This document shows, one piece after another, positions 1 to 10,857 of a stretch of DNA of 64,000 nt. The position numbers and the translations under genes were made by a program. Numbering within the stretch: the stretch's first letter is position 1; each line of letters opens with the position of its first letter. A model generated the notes under the pieces. It did no database searches. It was not told the origin of the DNA and was given only the letters and a program-made list of their open reading frames with translations. The stretch is taken from positions 32,507,058 to 32,571,057 of the forward strand of contig OX411543.1 in NCBI GenBank assembly GCA_948146395.1, in the 5' to 3' direction. The stretch comes from Fragum whitleyi. Its lineage: Eukaryota; Mollusca; Bivalvia; Cardiida; Cardiidae.

Positions 1-239
1 AACCCTTGTCATGCTGAACCAGGAATGTTCCTGCATTGGCAGGAGCTATAGACAAACATCAGCCTGCACATGTGTGCAGTCTGATGTTTGTCTACACCAC
101 TTGTTTCTCACTTTCAAACCAAAATTGTCAAATGATTTATCAAATGAAAATAGACCTACGGTTGATACTTTCATTACTTTTTGCCCTTTGATTTTGATGA
201 AAATTTTTAGCCAAAATTTATTCAGCATGACAAGGGTTT
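1..239 (+). repeat. Hairpin MITE family A (CCCTTGTCATGCTG termini)
   Basis: Starts AACCCTTGTCATGCTGAAC and ends ATTCAGCATGACAAGGGTTT, a ~17-bp terminal inverted repeat. An internal palindrome is centred on GCACATGTGTGC, flanked by matching arms (AACATCAGCCT/AGTCTGATGTT). No ORF of interest. Other copies occur across the window. Confidence 0.8.
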
Positions 240-1122
240 ATCCATAAAGGGTCTATGGGACTCATGTCAGGTATTTTTGAGAGTCCCTGCTACTTTTTTG
301 TGAGTCTAATAAAGCCTGATATTTGAAAAAAGGGAAGGGTTCTCTCATACACTTTGAATCTAATTTCCCCCCTCTATAAGCTAAACTTAACGTTCACAAT
401 GATACAATATAAAGTGTAACACAAATGTTAAACATTCAAATTCCTAAAGATATTCCCAATTCAATGAATAACAACATGCTGCATGCAACTTTTGGATAAA
501 GCCCCAGATATTTTGAGATCCTTTTCAATAGCCTAAGTATAGCTCCCACCACCAATGCAGCTTATATTCTTTGACTAAACAAGCAAAATAAGAGCAGCCT
601 GGAAACTGCCTTAAGAGCATTACCAGCAAGTTCAGTCAATCTTTCTCAAGCAACAACATCTATTAGACAGCCATTTAGCAACCATTTTCAAAATCCCCTT
701 CTTCAAATCAAAATATCTCAAGTAGGTATTGATAATTGTTGGTCTAGAAATAATTGACAATGAATCCTGTGATGTAAAAACTCACGAAAAGCGACTTAAT
801 GATTTTATTGAGTTTTTAACAACATAGGATTATTAAGAATTGTGCAATTATATGCATATTCAATTACAAAGGTTGTTTCTCTATTTGTAAACAAAACATG
901 TATTAAGGCTTTGTTTTCAGGACTGCTTTTCCGTGGTCAAGTTAGTGGTCGCTTAAAACAAGTTTTACTGCATTCTTAAAATTTAAAGACAAAGTCACGT
1001 CATATACCCATTTCGGCGGTGTTCGGTGGTTTTCAAGGGGTTTGCTTCTTTTTTTTCCTCTCTTTCATTTCCCAGGAAGTCCAGTTTCACTTGAAGTGAC
1101 ACATACATGTACCAAAATATTA
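240..1122. other. Non-coding stretch, nothing recognised
   Basis: AT-rich DNA left of the gene. No convincing exon and no repeat family with clear ends was seen. Downstream exons of the main gene might lie here but I could not support one. Confidence 0.4.
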
Positions 1123-1611
1123 TTAACCCTGATCATGATGTATTTAACTTTTATTTAAAAAAATTGCCAAACTTTGCAACATTTTAACCAATCTGGATGC
1201 CAAATTCTCCAACAATTAGTAGAAACTAAAAGCAGATAGTGTAGGCTAGGGTTAAACTGCACATCTGTGCAGGCTAATCCTCCACTATGTCTGTCAAAGC
1301 TTTGGGTACAGCAGGAACATGGCCTGAAAAGCATGACCAGGGTCAACTTTGTGCAATTATATCTTAACCCTTGTCATGCTGAATTAAAATTCTCTTTCAG
1401 AATTGCACTCATATCAAAGTACTGAAAGCTCTAGAATCTAAGGGTGTAGGGCAATCTTTCTTTGAAAATTAATTTCAGGAACAACCCTGCCTTGAAGGAA
1501 AACAAACAGGTGGTGTAGACAAAGATCAGACTGCACAAAGGTGCAGGCTGATATTTGTTAATACCTCCTGCCAAAGAAGGAATATTCTGGGTTCAGCATG
1601 ACAGGGGTTAA
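1123..1611. repeat. Two MITE family A copies (one diverged)
   Basis: 1,364-1,611 has clean ends (TTAACCCTTGTCATGCTGAA and GGGTTCAGCATGACAGGGGT) in reverse internal orientation relative to copy 1. 1,123-1,345 is a diverged relative (TAACCCTGATCATGATG ... AGCATGACCAGGGTCAA). Confidence 0.7.
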
Positions 1612-1757
1612 CAGTGTGTTAGTTCAAATATATTTATGCTAATAACATACATGCACATCCAACACATTACATTCTTCTGGGTCATAAAAATTACATGACC
1701 TATTTCAGTAATCAACATGTTTAAGACACCATTCTCTTTGTTGGGAAAGGACAGATT

Positions 1758-2004
1758 TAACCCTTGTCATGCTAAACTTGCAATATTCCCGTCTTGGTAG
1801 GTGCTATAGACAAACATCGGACTGCACATATGTGCAGTCTGATCTTTGTCTTTAACACCTGTTTTTCCTTTTTTGACACCAGAAAAGCTTAAAAATTTAA
1901 TTTTCAAAATGAATACTGTCTCTCATTTAGGTTATCCAAAGCCCTGAAAATTTTTAATTTTGTTGCAATTTTGCAAGGATTTTTTTTCAGCAAGACAAGG
2001 ATTA
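1758..2004 (+). repeat. MITE family A copy
   Basis: Ends TAACCCTTGTCATGCTAAA and TTCAGCAAGACAAGGATTA, with the internal palindrome GCACATATGTGC. Confidence 0.75.
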
Positions 2005-2219
2005 AGAACAATTGCAATTTACTGCCCAAATTGCTGTATAAACATACAAGCAAGCACACATGCCCTAAACTCATGTACTGCTTTGGCATTTTAAATGACC
2101 TAACCTTCTAAAGTTATTTACTTTAATCTATGCTTAGCAATGATCATTATACTTACAATTAAATCTATAACTTAAACAACTATTTTCTCTTATTATAACA
2201 TCGACTATTTTTGGGGTAA

Positions 2220-2401
2220 ACAAGATGTGTTTGTGAAACACGAATGCCCCTGTAAAAGCGATCTCTCGATATGGCAAAGGTAAAGTTTCCGGCTAAGTCT
2301 TCGGACAGGCGGATGGACGGACAGACAGATGGATGGACGGACAGACAGACGGACATGAGTAAAACAATATGCCCCCGATCTCTCGATATGGGGGCATAAA
2401 A
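2220..2401 (+). repeat. Hairpin-ended element family G, short copy
   Basis: Starts ACAAGATGTGTTTGTGAAAC (5' hairpin GTGTTTGTGAAACAC) followed by GAATGCCCC, and ends TATGCCCCCGATCTCTCGAT with ATGGGGGCATAAA, a 3' hairpin. A GGACGGACAGACAG microsatellite lies within. It is internally deleted relative to longer copies. Confidence 0.72.
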
Positions 2402-2871
2402 AAAATCTCAGTTTCATATGCATGATATCATTTAACTTTGTGATTACATATACATTTTTGATACATACAAATGTGCAATTTGTTAAGTAAAATATGTTAC
2501 ATGAAACAGTGGTTTTAGATAGAAGGATTTGTATTTTGCATGTGACATAAGTCCTTATTGGATGTACAACATAAACCAATTTCAAAGTTCAATATATCAT
2601 TGATGGGCGATGAAAACCTTATTCAAGCTGTAGTTACGAGGTTTTGATCACCAACTGACAATTTACATCCAGAAGCTCAATGAATTAGTTATGCATTAAT
2701 TTACTCTGCCCCCCTCCCCCCCTTCTTTTTTCAGCAACAGTACTATAACATAGTCATGTTCATTGGTTACTCTTAGTTTACATATAAGGCAGACACCACA
2801 TTCTAACAAAGGCCAATATATACATAATGCAGGCATTTTATGGGATGCAGAATGCTGAAAATTAACTTTAC

Positions 2872-2880
2872 CTTGATCAT
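2872..2880 (-). CDS. Candidate 9-nt microexon (Met-Ile-Lys)
   Basis: A pyrimidine-rich acceptor (TTCACTATTTCACAG) and a good donor (AAG|GTAAAG) bracket only ATGATCAAG. Exon 15 ends in phase 0 and nine bases keep the frame, so it could follow as a 3-residue insert. Support is from splice-site quality alone; chance pairing is possible. Confidence 0.3.
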
Positions 2881-3249
2881 CTGTGAAATAGTGAATATAA
2901 CAGTGAGATTTGTAAAACAGCGTGAACAATAAAATGAAAAGTTTTATAAGACAAATCGCCCCTGCGTGAAAGATGATAACGTTTGAAAACCATTTGAGAA
3001 ATAGTTCCTGCTTTGTATGTGAACTCGCATGAAAAGCAGGATACAATATTTAAATGTTTCCAAACATTTTTACATCCTGATGCTAATGGCATTTGCAGGA
3101 CTTATAAATTTATCAGGCTGACTTAAAACCTTTGCAAAAAACAGATAGTGTGGACTTAGATCAGACTGCACATATGTACTCATTATATGTAAGAAATGTA
3201 ACAAACATTAATCACAATTCCTGGGTTCAGCAGTCATTTCTACAAATTT

Positions 3250-3475
3250 TAACCCTTTGCTGTTTAATCCCTGCTTTTTACGTGCCTGTGATTTTATGAT
3301 TGAAAAAACATTGTAAAAAAAGAAGAAATTGCTTCTGACAAGCAATTTCTTCTTTTTCCACATTTTTTCTACCCTACTGAATGGTTATTTTTCAAATTAA
3401 ATTAACTTTAAATTTTCGTCTGCAAAACCTTTGAATTTGGACAGGTCCAAAATTTTGTAAAACAGGAAAGGGTTA
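3250..3475 (+). repeat. Hairpin MITE family B
   Basis: Ends TAACCCTTTGCTGTTTAATC and AAAACAGGAAAGGGTTA, an imperfect ~15-bp inverted repeat. A central hairpin, GAAATTGCTTCTGACAAGCA with its arm, is a near-perfect palindrome. Confidence 0.82.
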
Positions 3476-3504
3476 AATGGACTTTACTATTGTAAGAGCC
3501 AATA

Positions 3505-3586
3505 ACAATTGCTCATGCAAAACAATTGTAACTGCCTTTAAGCATACAGGCAGTTACAACTGTTTGCACTGATCATGAGAAATTGG
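3505..3586. repeat. Palindromic element family C, diverged
   Basis: Arms CAAAACAATTGTAACTGCC and GGCAGTTACAACTGTTTGC with outer TGCTCATG/CATGAGAAATTG. Confidence 0.65.
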
Positions 3587-3781
3587 TAAATTTATAGGCA
3601 CTCACACAAGTCTTTCAATATCCCATGACTTTTTAAATCAGCTTGATAAGGGTACAAAATGTAAACTTTTCCCTCAAAATCTCATCTTTTTTCCTACCTA
3701 AACATCAGTTCAGAAAATGACATGGAAAATGAACAATTTGCTCATTCTTAAACATTGCATTCAGACAAAGAAATTTACTTT

Positions 3782-3964
3782 ATGTGACCCAGCACACGAA
3801 AAGGGACCATTTTGGTTGTGCTAATAGTGCAGACCCTGGTTACTTCTATCTTTCTATACTTTTTTTCTTGAAATTCACCTTCTGATTGACCTCCCGTAGA
3901 TTCAATCTGGGGTTTTTATATACACAATTCCAAGATGGTCCTTTTTCATGTGACAGGTGACATA
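3782..3964. repeat. MITE with ATGTGACC ends
   Basis: Ends ATGTGACCCAGCACACGAAA and TTTTCATGTGACAGGTGACA form inverted repeats that include GGGACCAT/ATGGTCC. A better-preserved relative lies at 38,539-38,706 (ATGTGAAAAGAGACCAT / ATGGTCTCTTTTCACATGAC). Confidence 0.65.
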
Positions 3965-4075
3965 TCTTTGAACTTGAAATTATCAACTACAAATTCTTCA
4001 CACTCTGACCTTTACCATGTCAAAAGAATAGTGTTGAAATTCGTGAAACCAATCATACAAATAAGTATTACTAAC

Positions 4076-4248
4076 CTCAGATGCTGGGACATTAGCAAAC
4101 GTTTTCAACCTTTCTGTGATTCGACAAATCAATCCTTTCAAAATAACTTGGCACTCGTGAGTATCTTTCTTCAGTTTTTCAAAGTTGTCTATCATTGCAA
4201 TGGCAAACAGAGACCTCTGGTCAGAATCTATCTTGTAGCGAGTCAAAC
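4076..4248 (-). CDS. Exon 15, helical module, residues 1539-1596 (gene continues left)
   Basis: A 173-nt exon with a GCTCTTGCAG acceptor and a GTTAGT donor, phase 0 at its end. It encodes a mixed helical, non-heptad stretch (LTRYKIDSDQRSLFAIAMID, then NFEKLKKDTHECQVILK and ICRITERLKTFANVPASE). It may be a small C-terminal helical domain; family unknown. No stop or poly(A) site is seen here, so the protein continues in exons I could not identify with confidence, or outside the window. A MITE starts 12 bp from the exon. Confidence 0.85.
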
Positions 4249-4260
4249 CTGCAAGAGCAA

Positions 4261-4395
4261 GAGCTATAGATAGTGGGGGCATTTTGGATTTCAAAAAAAA
4301 ATTTGTTTCAACAATACTTGCACAAATCCTTTTTTGTGGAAACTCATTGGAATTGTCTTGTCGAGACAATTCAAATGAGTACCCACAACATAGGG
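4261..4395. repeat. MITE with GAGTACCCACAACAT end, adjacent to exon 15
   Basis: Left end GAGCTATAGATAGTGGGGGC and right end AATTGTCTTGTCGAGACAAT then TCAAATGAGTACCCACAACA. It belongs to a family also seen at 30,037-30,171 and 53,996-54,136. Its left end begins 10 bp from the exon 15 AG, adding pyrimidines on the minus strand. Confidence 0.68.
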
Positions 4396-4429
4396 TTGCA
4401 CGAATGCATACAGCTGAAAACCCATATTA

Positions 4430-4545
4430 TGCACGAGGTCAGGTGACTAGACCAAGATCAGCCTTCACATATGAGCAGAATAATCTTTGACTGTGTCATC
4501 TTCCAATACCAAACATTCCAGGTTCAGCATGGCAAGATTGAGGTT
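4430..4545. repeat. Partial MITE family A copy
   Basis: Only one end (GGTTCAGCATGGCAAGATTG) and the inner AGATCAGCCTTCACATATGA remain. Confidence 0.55.
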
Positions 4546-4771
4546 TAATTCAAAGACCTAATATTACTGCTGATGGGCAATCGGTTTAAAATCACAATCG
4601 ATAATCATTTTTTAGTTGGAGAGAGTAAATCAACTAATTATGGATTGTACAATCGTTTTTTTTAGAAATTAATACAGCACTCCCAGTATCATCCTTTGAT
4701 GAATAGAATGTGAAAGTTTAGTTAAAACTCATCACCTAAAGACTCTTTCTGCAGATTTTTCTACCAACTTC

Positions 4772-4842
4772 ATGGCTCTGCATGAAACAGTTGTAACTGC
4801 CTATAAACATATAGGCAGTTGCAATAGTTTCATGCTGAGCCA
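4772..4842. repeat. Palindromic element family C
   Basis: A single 71-bp hairpin: TGGCTCTGCATGAAACAG and AGTTGTAACTGCC on one arm, mirrored as GGCAGTTGCAATAGTTTCAT and GCTGAGCCA on the other, with a short TATAAACATATA loop. Confidence 0.75.
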
Positions 4843-5019
4843 ACAAACTGGTGTTGGTTTTGAAAACGATATTTAATGACTTTCACCTATGTCTTAGGAA
4901 CTAAATTAATCAATTATGAAATTTTATGAAAATCTTAGTCCATCATCACAATCATAAGTGCAGACCAACTGATTATCGCTTATATTTGATTAATTTGCCC
5001 ATTACTAAATATTACTCAC

Positions 5020-5373
5020 CTGCCAACATTCTCGGTGAATCATTCACATTATACAACAAACATTCGTCTGTCACTTGTTGTTTGTATATTGGTCCTGGAA
5101 CACTAAAATGACCCATTTGAAGTGGATCCTCTTTTACCACAGGGGTTTTTGATATATCACTGGTATCTAATGGAAGACTTTGTGTGAGGAGATTGTCCAC
5201 AGAATGTAAACGAGATTTGTAGGACCGGAGATGAGGTGACTGGTGAGATCTGTCAGATAATGGAAGACTGTCTGTCATAGTTCCTGTGCCAGATACTTCA
5301 GGATTTTCTCTTCCTGATGATGGCCATGTGTTGCTCAAACTCGACACTGTAGAGTGGAATGATTCGGTGTTAC
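5020..5373 (-). CDS. Exon 14, Ser/Pro-rich linker, residues 1421-1538
   Basis: A 354-nt exon with a CTTTTACAG acceptor and a consensus GTGAGT donor. It encodes a Ser/Thr/Pro/Asp-rich, probably disordered segment (GNTESFHSTVSSL, SDRSHQSPHLRSYKSRLHS, DPLQMGHFSVPGPIYKQQ) and ends NDSPRMLA. Reading through the donor would stop two codons later, so splicing is required for a longer product. Confidence 0.87.
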
Positions 5374-5678
5374 CTGTAAAAGGTCAAATTGCAGTTAAAA
5401 TCTTATACAATTGAATTAAACACATATTTAATATTTCATTCAAAAATATTTTTTCAACTCAATACGTTTTGCAACAATTGATTTGCATAAAATGAAATAA
5501 CCAAAAATGAAATATTATTTATTTCTATTTATGTACAAAAATTATATCAAAATACACATTCAAATCATAGAAAATGAACACAGACATAAAGGCATAATAA
5601 TTATTTTCTTGCCAACACTTGATAAAGTGACAATGTCTCTCCTCCCACACACAGGTGTGACAAAATCTACTTTTTTAC

Positions 5679-5765
5679 CTTCATGGCCTACAGAGATATT
5701 TGTTTCCACACAAACATTGATATCTTTTGACAGTGATCCATTTAGTATCGGTCCACCATCTCTAT
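5679..5765 (-). CDS. Exon 13, polar linker exon, residues 1393-1420
   Basis: An 87-nt exon with a TTCATTTCAG acceptor and a GTAAAA donor, encoding RDGGPILNGSLSKDINVCV and ETNISVGHE. No domain is recognised. It links the coiled coil to the Ser-rich segment of exon 14. Confidence 0.82.
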
Positions 5766-5850
5766 CTGAAATGAACAAGGTTAACTATATAGAGAACAAA
5801 TCCTACAATTTGACTATTCAAAATCAACTTTTGTAGAATTTGTAGTAAAT

Positions 5851-6077
5851 TAACCCTTTGCTGTTTAATCCCTGCTTTTTAAGTGCCTGTGATTTTATAA
5901 TTGAGAAAACATTGTGAAAAAAGAAGAAATTGCTTCTGACAAGCAATTTCTTCTTTTTCCACACTATTTTCTACCCTACAGAATGGTTATTTTTCAAATT
6001 AAATTCACTTTAAATTTTCGTCTGCAAAACCTTTGAATTTGGACAGGTCCAAAATTTTGTAAAACAGGAAAGGGTTA
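5851..6077 (+). repeat. MITE family B copy
   Basis: Nearly identical to the copy at 3,250-3,475, including the GAAATTGCTTCTGACAAGCA hairpin, so the two are fairly young. It lies in the intron between exons 13 and 12. Confidence 0.82.
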
Positions 6078-7034
6078 AAACACTTCAGATATTCTAGATA
6101 GAACATAAATCTCATAAATATAACAGAAGACATTCAACATTTTTTTTTTTATTTTTAATCTATAATCTTATAATGTGTAAAAGCAAAAAAGTGTGTTAAT
6201 ACGGACAAAATATCTACGCAACAACAATCTTTATGCAATTCCCCAAATGAAGCTAGCATTTTTTCTTAGATCATTACAGGTATATCAAAAACATCTAAAA
6301 ACTATGTTGCTTGAACTCATCAGATTTACCTCAAAGGAATACTCTAGGCATTCAAAAAGCATATGCTTAAGAGATCAAGGCATTCCCAAAAGCATTTGCT
6401 TTAGAGAATATGAAAGCCTAGAATAAAATAAGCCTGTGCATTAAAATTCAAATTATTTGATTGGCATTTGTTAGAGAGACACTGAGTTGCCTAGACAGCC
6501 TAGACAGCCTCAAAAGGATGAAAGGCATTCTCAGGGCAAGAGATTATTAAACTTTTTTCATCCTATACTCAAAATTTTCTCAAAATTCAACTTGAGATTA
6601 AAACTGATGTAGTAAGTAATTATTTTGTAAAGTCGGGTTACATAAACAATAATAGCACATAGGCAAATCATACAACACAAGCTCTAATGAGGTTTTAAAA
6701 CCGACTATAAAAGCCAGAGATATTCTGTTGTAAAACCCCGCGGATGTAATAGATTCTAATTTGCTTGCATAATACACAATATTTATAACAACTTATTATA
6801 TGCATTGTTTATGTTCATAAAGGACAAGGTTCACTAACCACCAAAAACGGCCCAAACTCAATTTTCTACGAAATTTGAATTTTTGATCCCTCTAATCATT
6901 ATTTGTAAGAAAAATGAAAAAGAAGTCCTCCAAGACAACCAAGGTTACCATGTCTAAAATTTGGACTTTTTCCATTCAATTCAAAAAACTTTTATTATAT
7001 GAGCATTTCAAGTAGACAGAAGTTTGAGAACGAG
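6078..7034. other. Intron sequence, nothing clear
   Basis: AT-rich intron between exons 13 and 12. It has a short direct repeat of AAAAGCAT(A/T)TGCTTA(A/G)AGA near 6,355-6,410 but no element with ends. Confidence 0.4.
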
Positions 7035-7640
7035 TTATAAGTTCCCTTAGCACTCACCTGAGCACAAAGTGCTCAAGCCGAGCTTTTGTGATCACTCACC
7101 ATCCATCGTCCGTCTATCTGTTCGTCCATCTGTCTGTCCGTTAACAATTTCTTGAAACATCTTCTCCTCCTTAACCATTAGACCAATCAAGCCGAAACTT
7201 GGCAGGGATGTTCCTTAAATGAAGCTCTTCCTAAGTTGAAAAGATAATTTAATCCTAGAAAAACTCAGGTTGCCATGGTAACAGAAAGGCCAAAAATTAC
7301 CGGAAATCCTAGAAAAAGATTTTCTTCTCCTAAACTACTGGTCCAATCAAGCTGAAACTTAGTAGGGATGTTTCTTTGGTCAAGCTTCACCAAGGCTGTT
7401 AAAAGAATTTAATTTCATCACAAACTGTGATTTCCATGGTAACGGAAAGGCCAAAAATGACAAAAATCTTACAAAAAAAATATTCTTCTCCTAAACCACC
7501 ATGCCAAACAATTTGAAACTTGGTAGGGATGTTCCTTGAGTAAAGCTCTACCAAGCTTGTTTAATGATTTTTGTTTCATCAAACAGTCTGATTTCCATGG
7601 TGACTGAAATGTCGAAAAATGCCGACCAAAAGTCTTATAT
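7035..7640 (-). mobile_element. Family K element, reverse orientation
   Basis: The 3' hairpin is seen as CTGAGCACAAAGTGCTCA near 7,060. The body consists of units with ATTTCCATGGTAAC and GAAACTTGGTAGGGATGTTC repeated every ~170 nt. Confidence 0.65.
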
Positions 7641-9111
7641 AATAGTCTTATAATATTGAATTCTATAGAACGAAATTAGAGTCATACACAAAGGTCAAAG
7701 GTCATAAAAAAGAATGTGAAAATCATGGGTTTATCTTTAATTTCTGGTGATACCTGGTCATGCCTTGTAACCAACATCATGGCATTGACGAAAGCTTAAA
7801 AATTCTTTATCTGCCAAAACATATAAACTAGAACAATCATTACATTCAAAAGTGTAATTCACTACAAATATCAACTCATAAAAGCTATTGTCAAATAAAC
7901 GTTCCGAGAACGACGAGTCGGATCTGCCTTACCAACAACTAGGTATGCTATTTTTATCTGTGATTTGAATCAACGACTAGTCGATGGCGCATCCGCGTCT
8001 ACTTTTTGCATGTGCCTATTAAACAAATTCCAAGATCGGCGCGCGACGCGTCAGTAAACTTGTACCACCAAGTTATAACTTTTCGACTAAACGGCGACGT
8101 CTTAGGGATTTTCAAAGTCGATATCAGATCAGAGACTAATCTGGCAATGGGCCGGCTGATCGTTGGACTCATTCCGGCCGATTTAGTACACATCTAAGAT
8201 GTATCTTTTATATTTCCAACAAGCACTCTCTAAGTATTTATTCAAGAAGCACTCGTACGATGATTTTTTATCAAGTTTGATTGAAAAACCAATCCAATAG
8301 TCGAAAAAAAAAACTTGTGAGCAATATCTTTTCCACAGGGTTTTCAAAGGTAAAATGATACATTTGTTTTTTAAGCGCACCAAATGTTTAAAATGTTGAC
8401 TGTTACTTCCCTTCACTTTTGATGAAAAGTTTTGGCAACAAGTTCTCAGGTCTTCACACTGTATTGTAAATATTTCTAAAATATTTTACTTTGAACAAAA
8501 ATTGTATTAAATCCGAGTCAAAACATAAAATCCGAGTCGAAAATCTTTACACTGAAAACACAAGAAAACCATAACGTTGCATGTCTTACTGATTTCCAAA
8601 ATGACGTCACTGTGTAAGATTCTCGGGAATTCAAAGTGCCGACATCTGATGACCTGGCTGTGTCGAGACCGTGTTGTGTTTTCACAGCAGGTCACGGGTA
8701 ATGGGTGTATTAATATTTGGGATTATTTGAGAAGGTAAAACAGAATTTTATATTTAATCATTGACAAGGTTATGGTCAGTCCGTTTTTCCTTCGAACATC
8801 GACACGCTGCCCTGCTAACAGGCTTACAAGACGTCGATAACTGTTTGCTTATAATACCCTGCTATGCTTGTGCAATTGCGTGCAAAGCGGGATCAATCAG
8901 TTAGTATTTTCAGTTTCTGATTCCAGTATAACTTGCATATTGATCGACCGCTGTAAAAAAAATCAAAGTTTCCAAAATTTGGAACGTGTCTTGCAATAAC
9001 AGAATAAAAATATTTTGTTATTATTTCAATTTGATGGCATAAATTCTAGCCGCTAATACATAAATAGAAAAAAGCGTGTCGTTAGCCAAAAGCTTTCAAT
9101 CATTTGGGAGG
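7641..9111. other. Intron with a CpG-richer tract (about 7,900-8,170)
   Basis: The tract holds many CG dinucleotides (e.g. GATCGGCGCGCGACGCG) against an otherwise CpG-poor background. Overlapping 60-residue ORFs exist on both strands with no recognised product. It could be a young insertion not yet CpG-depleted. Confidence 0.4.
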
Positions 9112-9392
9112 GCGCCGCCGTCATAGCGCAGTTGGTGGCGCAACGGACTGTCAATCACTGGTTCGATCCCCGATGGCGGCACTCATTCTTTCCGACTATT
9201 TGTCTCTCACCAATGGGTTGATAATCGTAGACCTATGTGAGATAGCGGCTGGGGGCTAGGAAAGAATGTGGTGGTTGTACTAGTGATAGAAATACCAGGA
9301 ATCCATTGTTAGGTGCTCCAGCCGCCGCGATATAACTGAAATAACGTTGAAAGCGGCGTTAAACTCCATTAAATCAATCAATCAATTCAATC
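9112..9392 (+). repeat. tRNA-derived SINE, full-length copy
   Basis: Begins with a tRNA-like head: acceptor arm GCCGCCGT pairs with ATGGCGGC about 60 bases later, with A box TAGCGCAGTTGG and B box GGTTCGATCCC. A conserved central body follows (CAATGGGTTGATAATCGTAG, AGGAATCCATTGTTAGGTGC), and the tail carries TCAAT/AATCAATC repeats after GGCGTTAAACTCCATT. This is the reference copy for the family in this window. The layout resembles V-SINE-type elements known from molluscs (RUDI has been described in clams); that match is from memory and untested. Confidence 0.85.
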
Positions 9393-9760
9393 ATATTGGA
9401 ATTTTGGAAAATTGTTTGAAATAAGAAGCCAAGCCCCTCCATGACGTTTTGCATTGAAGCGGAGGCGTGTATCATATGAAATACGGTATGCAAATATTTG
9501 AAAGTTTGTCAATGTAACAAATTAAACATTTAACATGGAAAAATATTGGATTTTTCTAACAATTCTATTTTCTATCAAGAGAAAATGAAAATTAATTTTC
9601 AATGAAAAAAAATTGTAGGCCTACTATTTGCATTCAGATTTCAAGACCATGCATTTAACCCTGTTTCCAGTATGAAAACTTTTATGTCTACAACTCCGAA
9701 AAAGATAAAAAAAAAAAAAAAAAAAAAAGAGAAAAGCACTAATAAGATGGGAATTAGAAT

Positions 9761-9831
9761 AGCCGTAACGGGATACGAACCTGCGCCGCTGGGATGGGAG
9801 GCATTATACACATCCACTAGACCACGGCGTC
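9761..9831 (-). pseudogene. tRNA-like sequence, Gly(CCC)-like anticodon loop
   Basis: Read on minus, it has an A-box-like GTGGTCTAGTGG, an anticodon region GCCTCCCAT with CCC in the loop, and a B-box-like GGTTCGTATCC. Only about five acceptor pairs form (GCCGT/ACGGC) and the T stem has a mismatch, so a tRNA pseudogene or SINE head is more likely than a working tRNA. A T-rich run on minus (the A-run at 9,708-9,729) follows within 35 bp and could act as a pol III terminator. Confidence 0.4.
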
Positions 9832-10857
9832 AAATGTAAAACCAGGTGGATATTTTTGTGTTATTTATAGCTAATACCCTTATCGCCCATTTACGAACCG
9901 TTTTCGATTCATTATTAAATATGGAGATTTAAATAATTAGGTATTTTTGTTTGTTTTTTTATTTGTCACAAATTTCTCACACTTTTATGATAGGGGTGTC
10001 GACCGTAGGTAACATCAAAGTGCATTTGTTTACTTGACAACGAGATTAGTGAAAAGTTTCGCGTTCAAGCATCAATATGTAAATGGTTCTCAATAAATTT
10101 CATTCAAAATCTATTTAATCTAGGACAGAACTACCGATTTGTTCACGATTTTTTCACTGGTTTACTTTAACAGGGTTTTTTATACTAGAAAATGTCCGGT
10201 TCTTTGCCTCCATTTTTAAATCAGAAACTGTCCATAACCATCGCTGAGGGTAACGATGAGAATAAAAATTACATTTTTTTCGAATGAAACATACAACGTA
10301 TGATTTGCCCCGAATTTTCAGTCTTTAAAGGTCTTTAAAACTTTATTTTAAATTATATTATATAAAACTTGTTGTGGTCGTGAGTGTCGTTCTACCAGAA
10401 AATTAGATCTGAAGAGCCCAAAAATGGGCGAAAAAGGCCAAAAAGCCTGTTCCACACCCTCTTTGAGTCACGAAAACACATGAAAAAGGGTAGAAATTAT
10501 GGGAAAAATTGGCCATTCTGGATGGTTGAGAAATGCAGTTAAGTATTTCAGAGGTCATTTTTTGTCAAGGGTATACTTATTTTTTTACAAAAAAATTGGG
10601 CCGCTTTATATAGGAAGTCGAACCATGCCCTTTGTTTAAATTCTAAATTCCAGAAAATTCTCAGTAGAGAATGAGAAGTGTTTTTTTTAAATCTTAGCCC
10701 CTGATTGTGAATAGAGACTACAAGCCTGTAACAATCTATTGTGTGTGTAGTGAAGACTCTGATCAGACTGTGCAGAATGTACAGTCTGATTAGGGTCTTG
10801 GCATTATACATGTGTGAATTGTTGGAAAAGACACACGGGGGCTGAAATAGAATTTAC

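Noticed and set aside
2696..3046. Overlapping 71- and 116-residue minus ORFs
   Set aside because: Composition is low-complexity and the frames ignore the good splice sites at 2,871-2,882; no homology recognised.
8006..8197. Overlapping ORFs on both strands in a CpG-rich tract
   Set aside because: No motif, no splice support, and openness on both strands suggests base composition rather than a gene.
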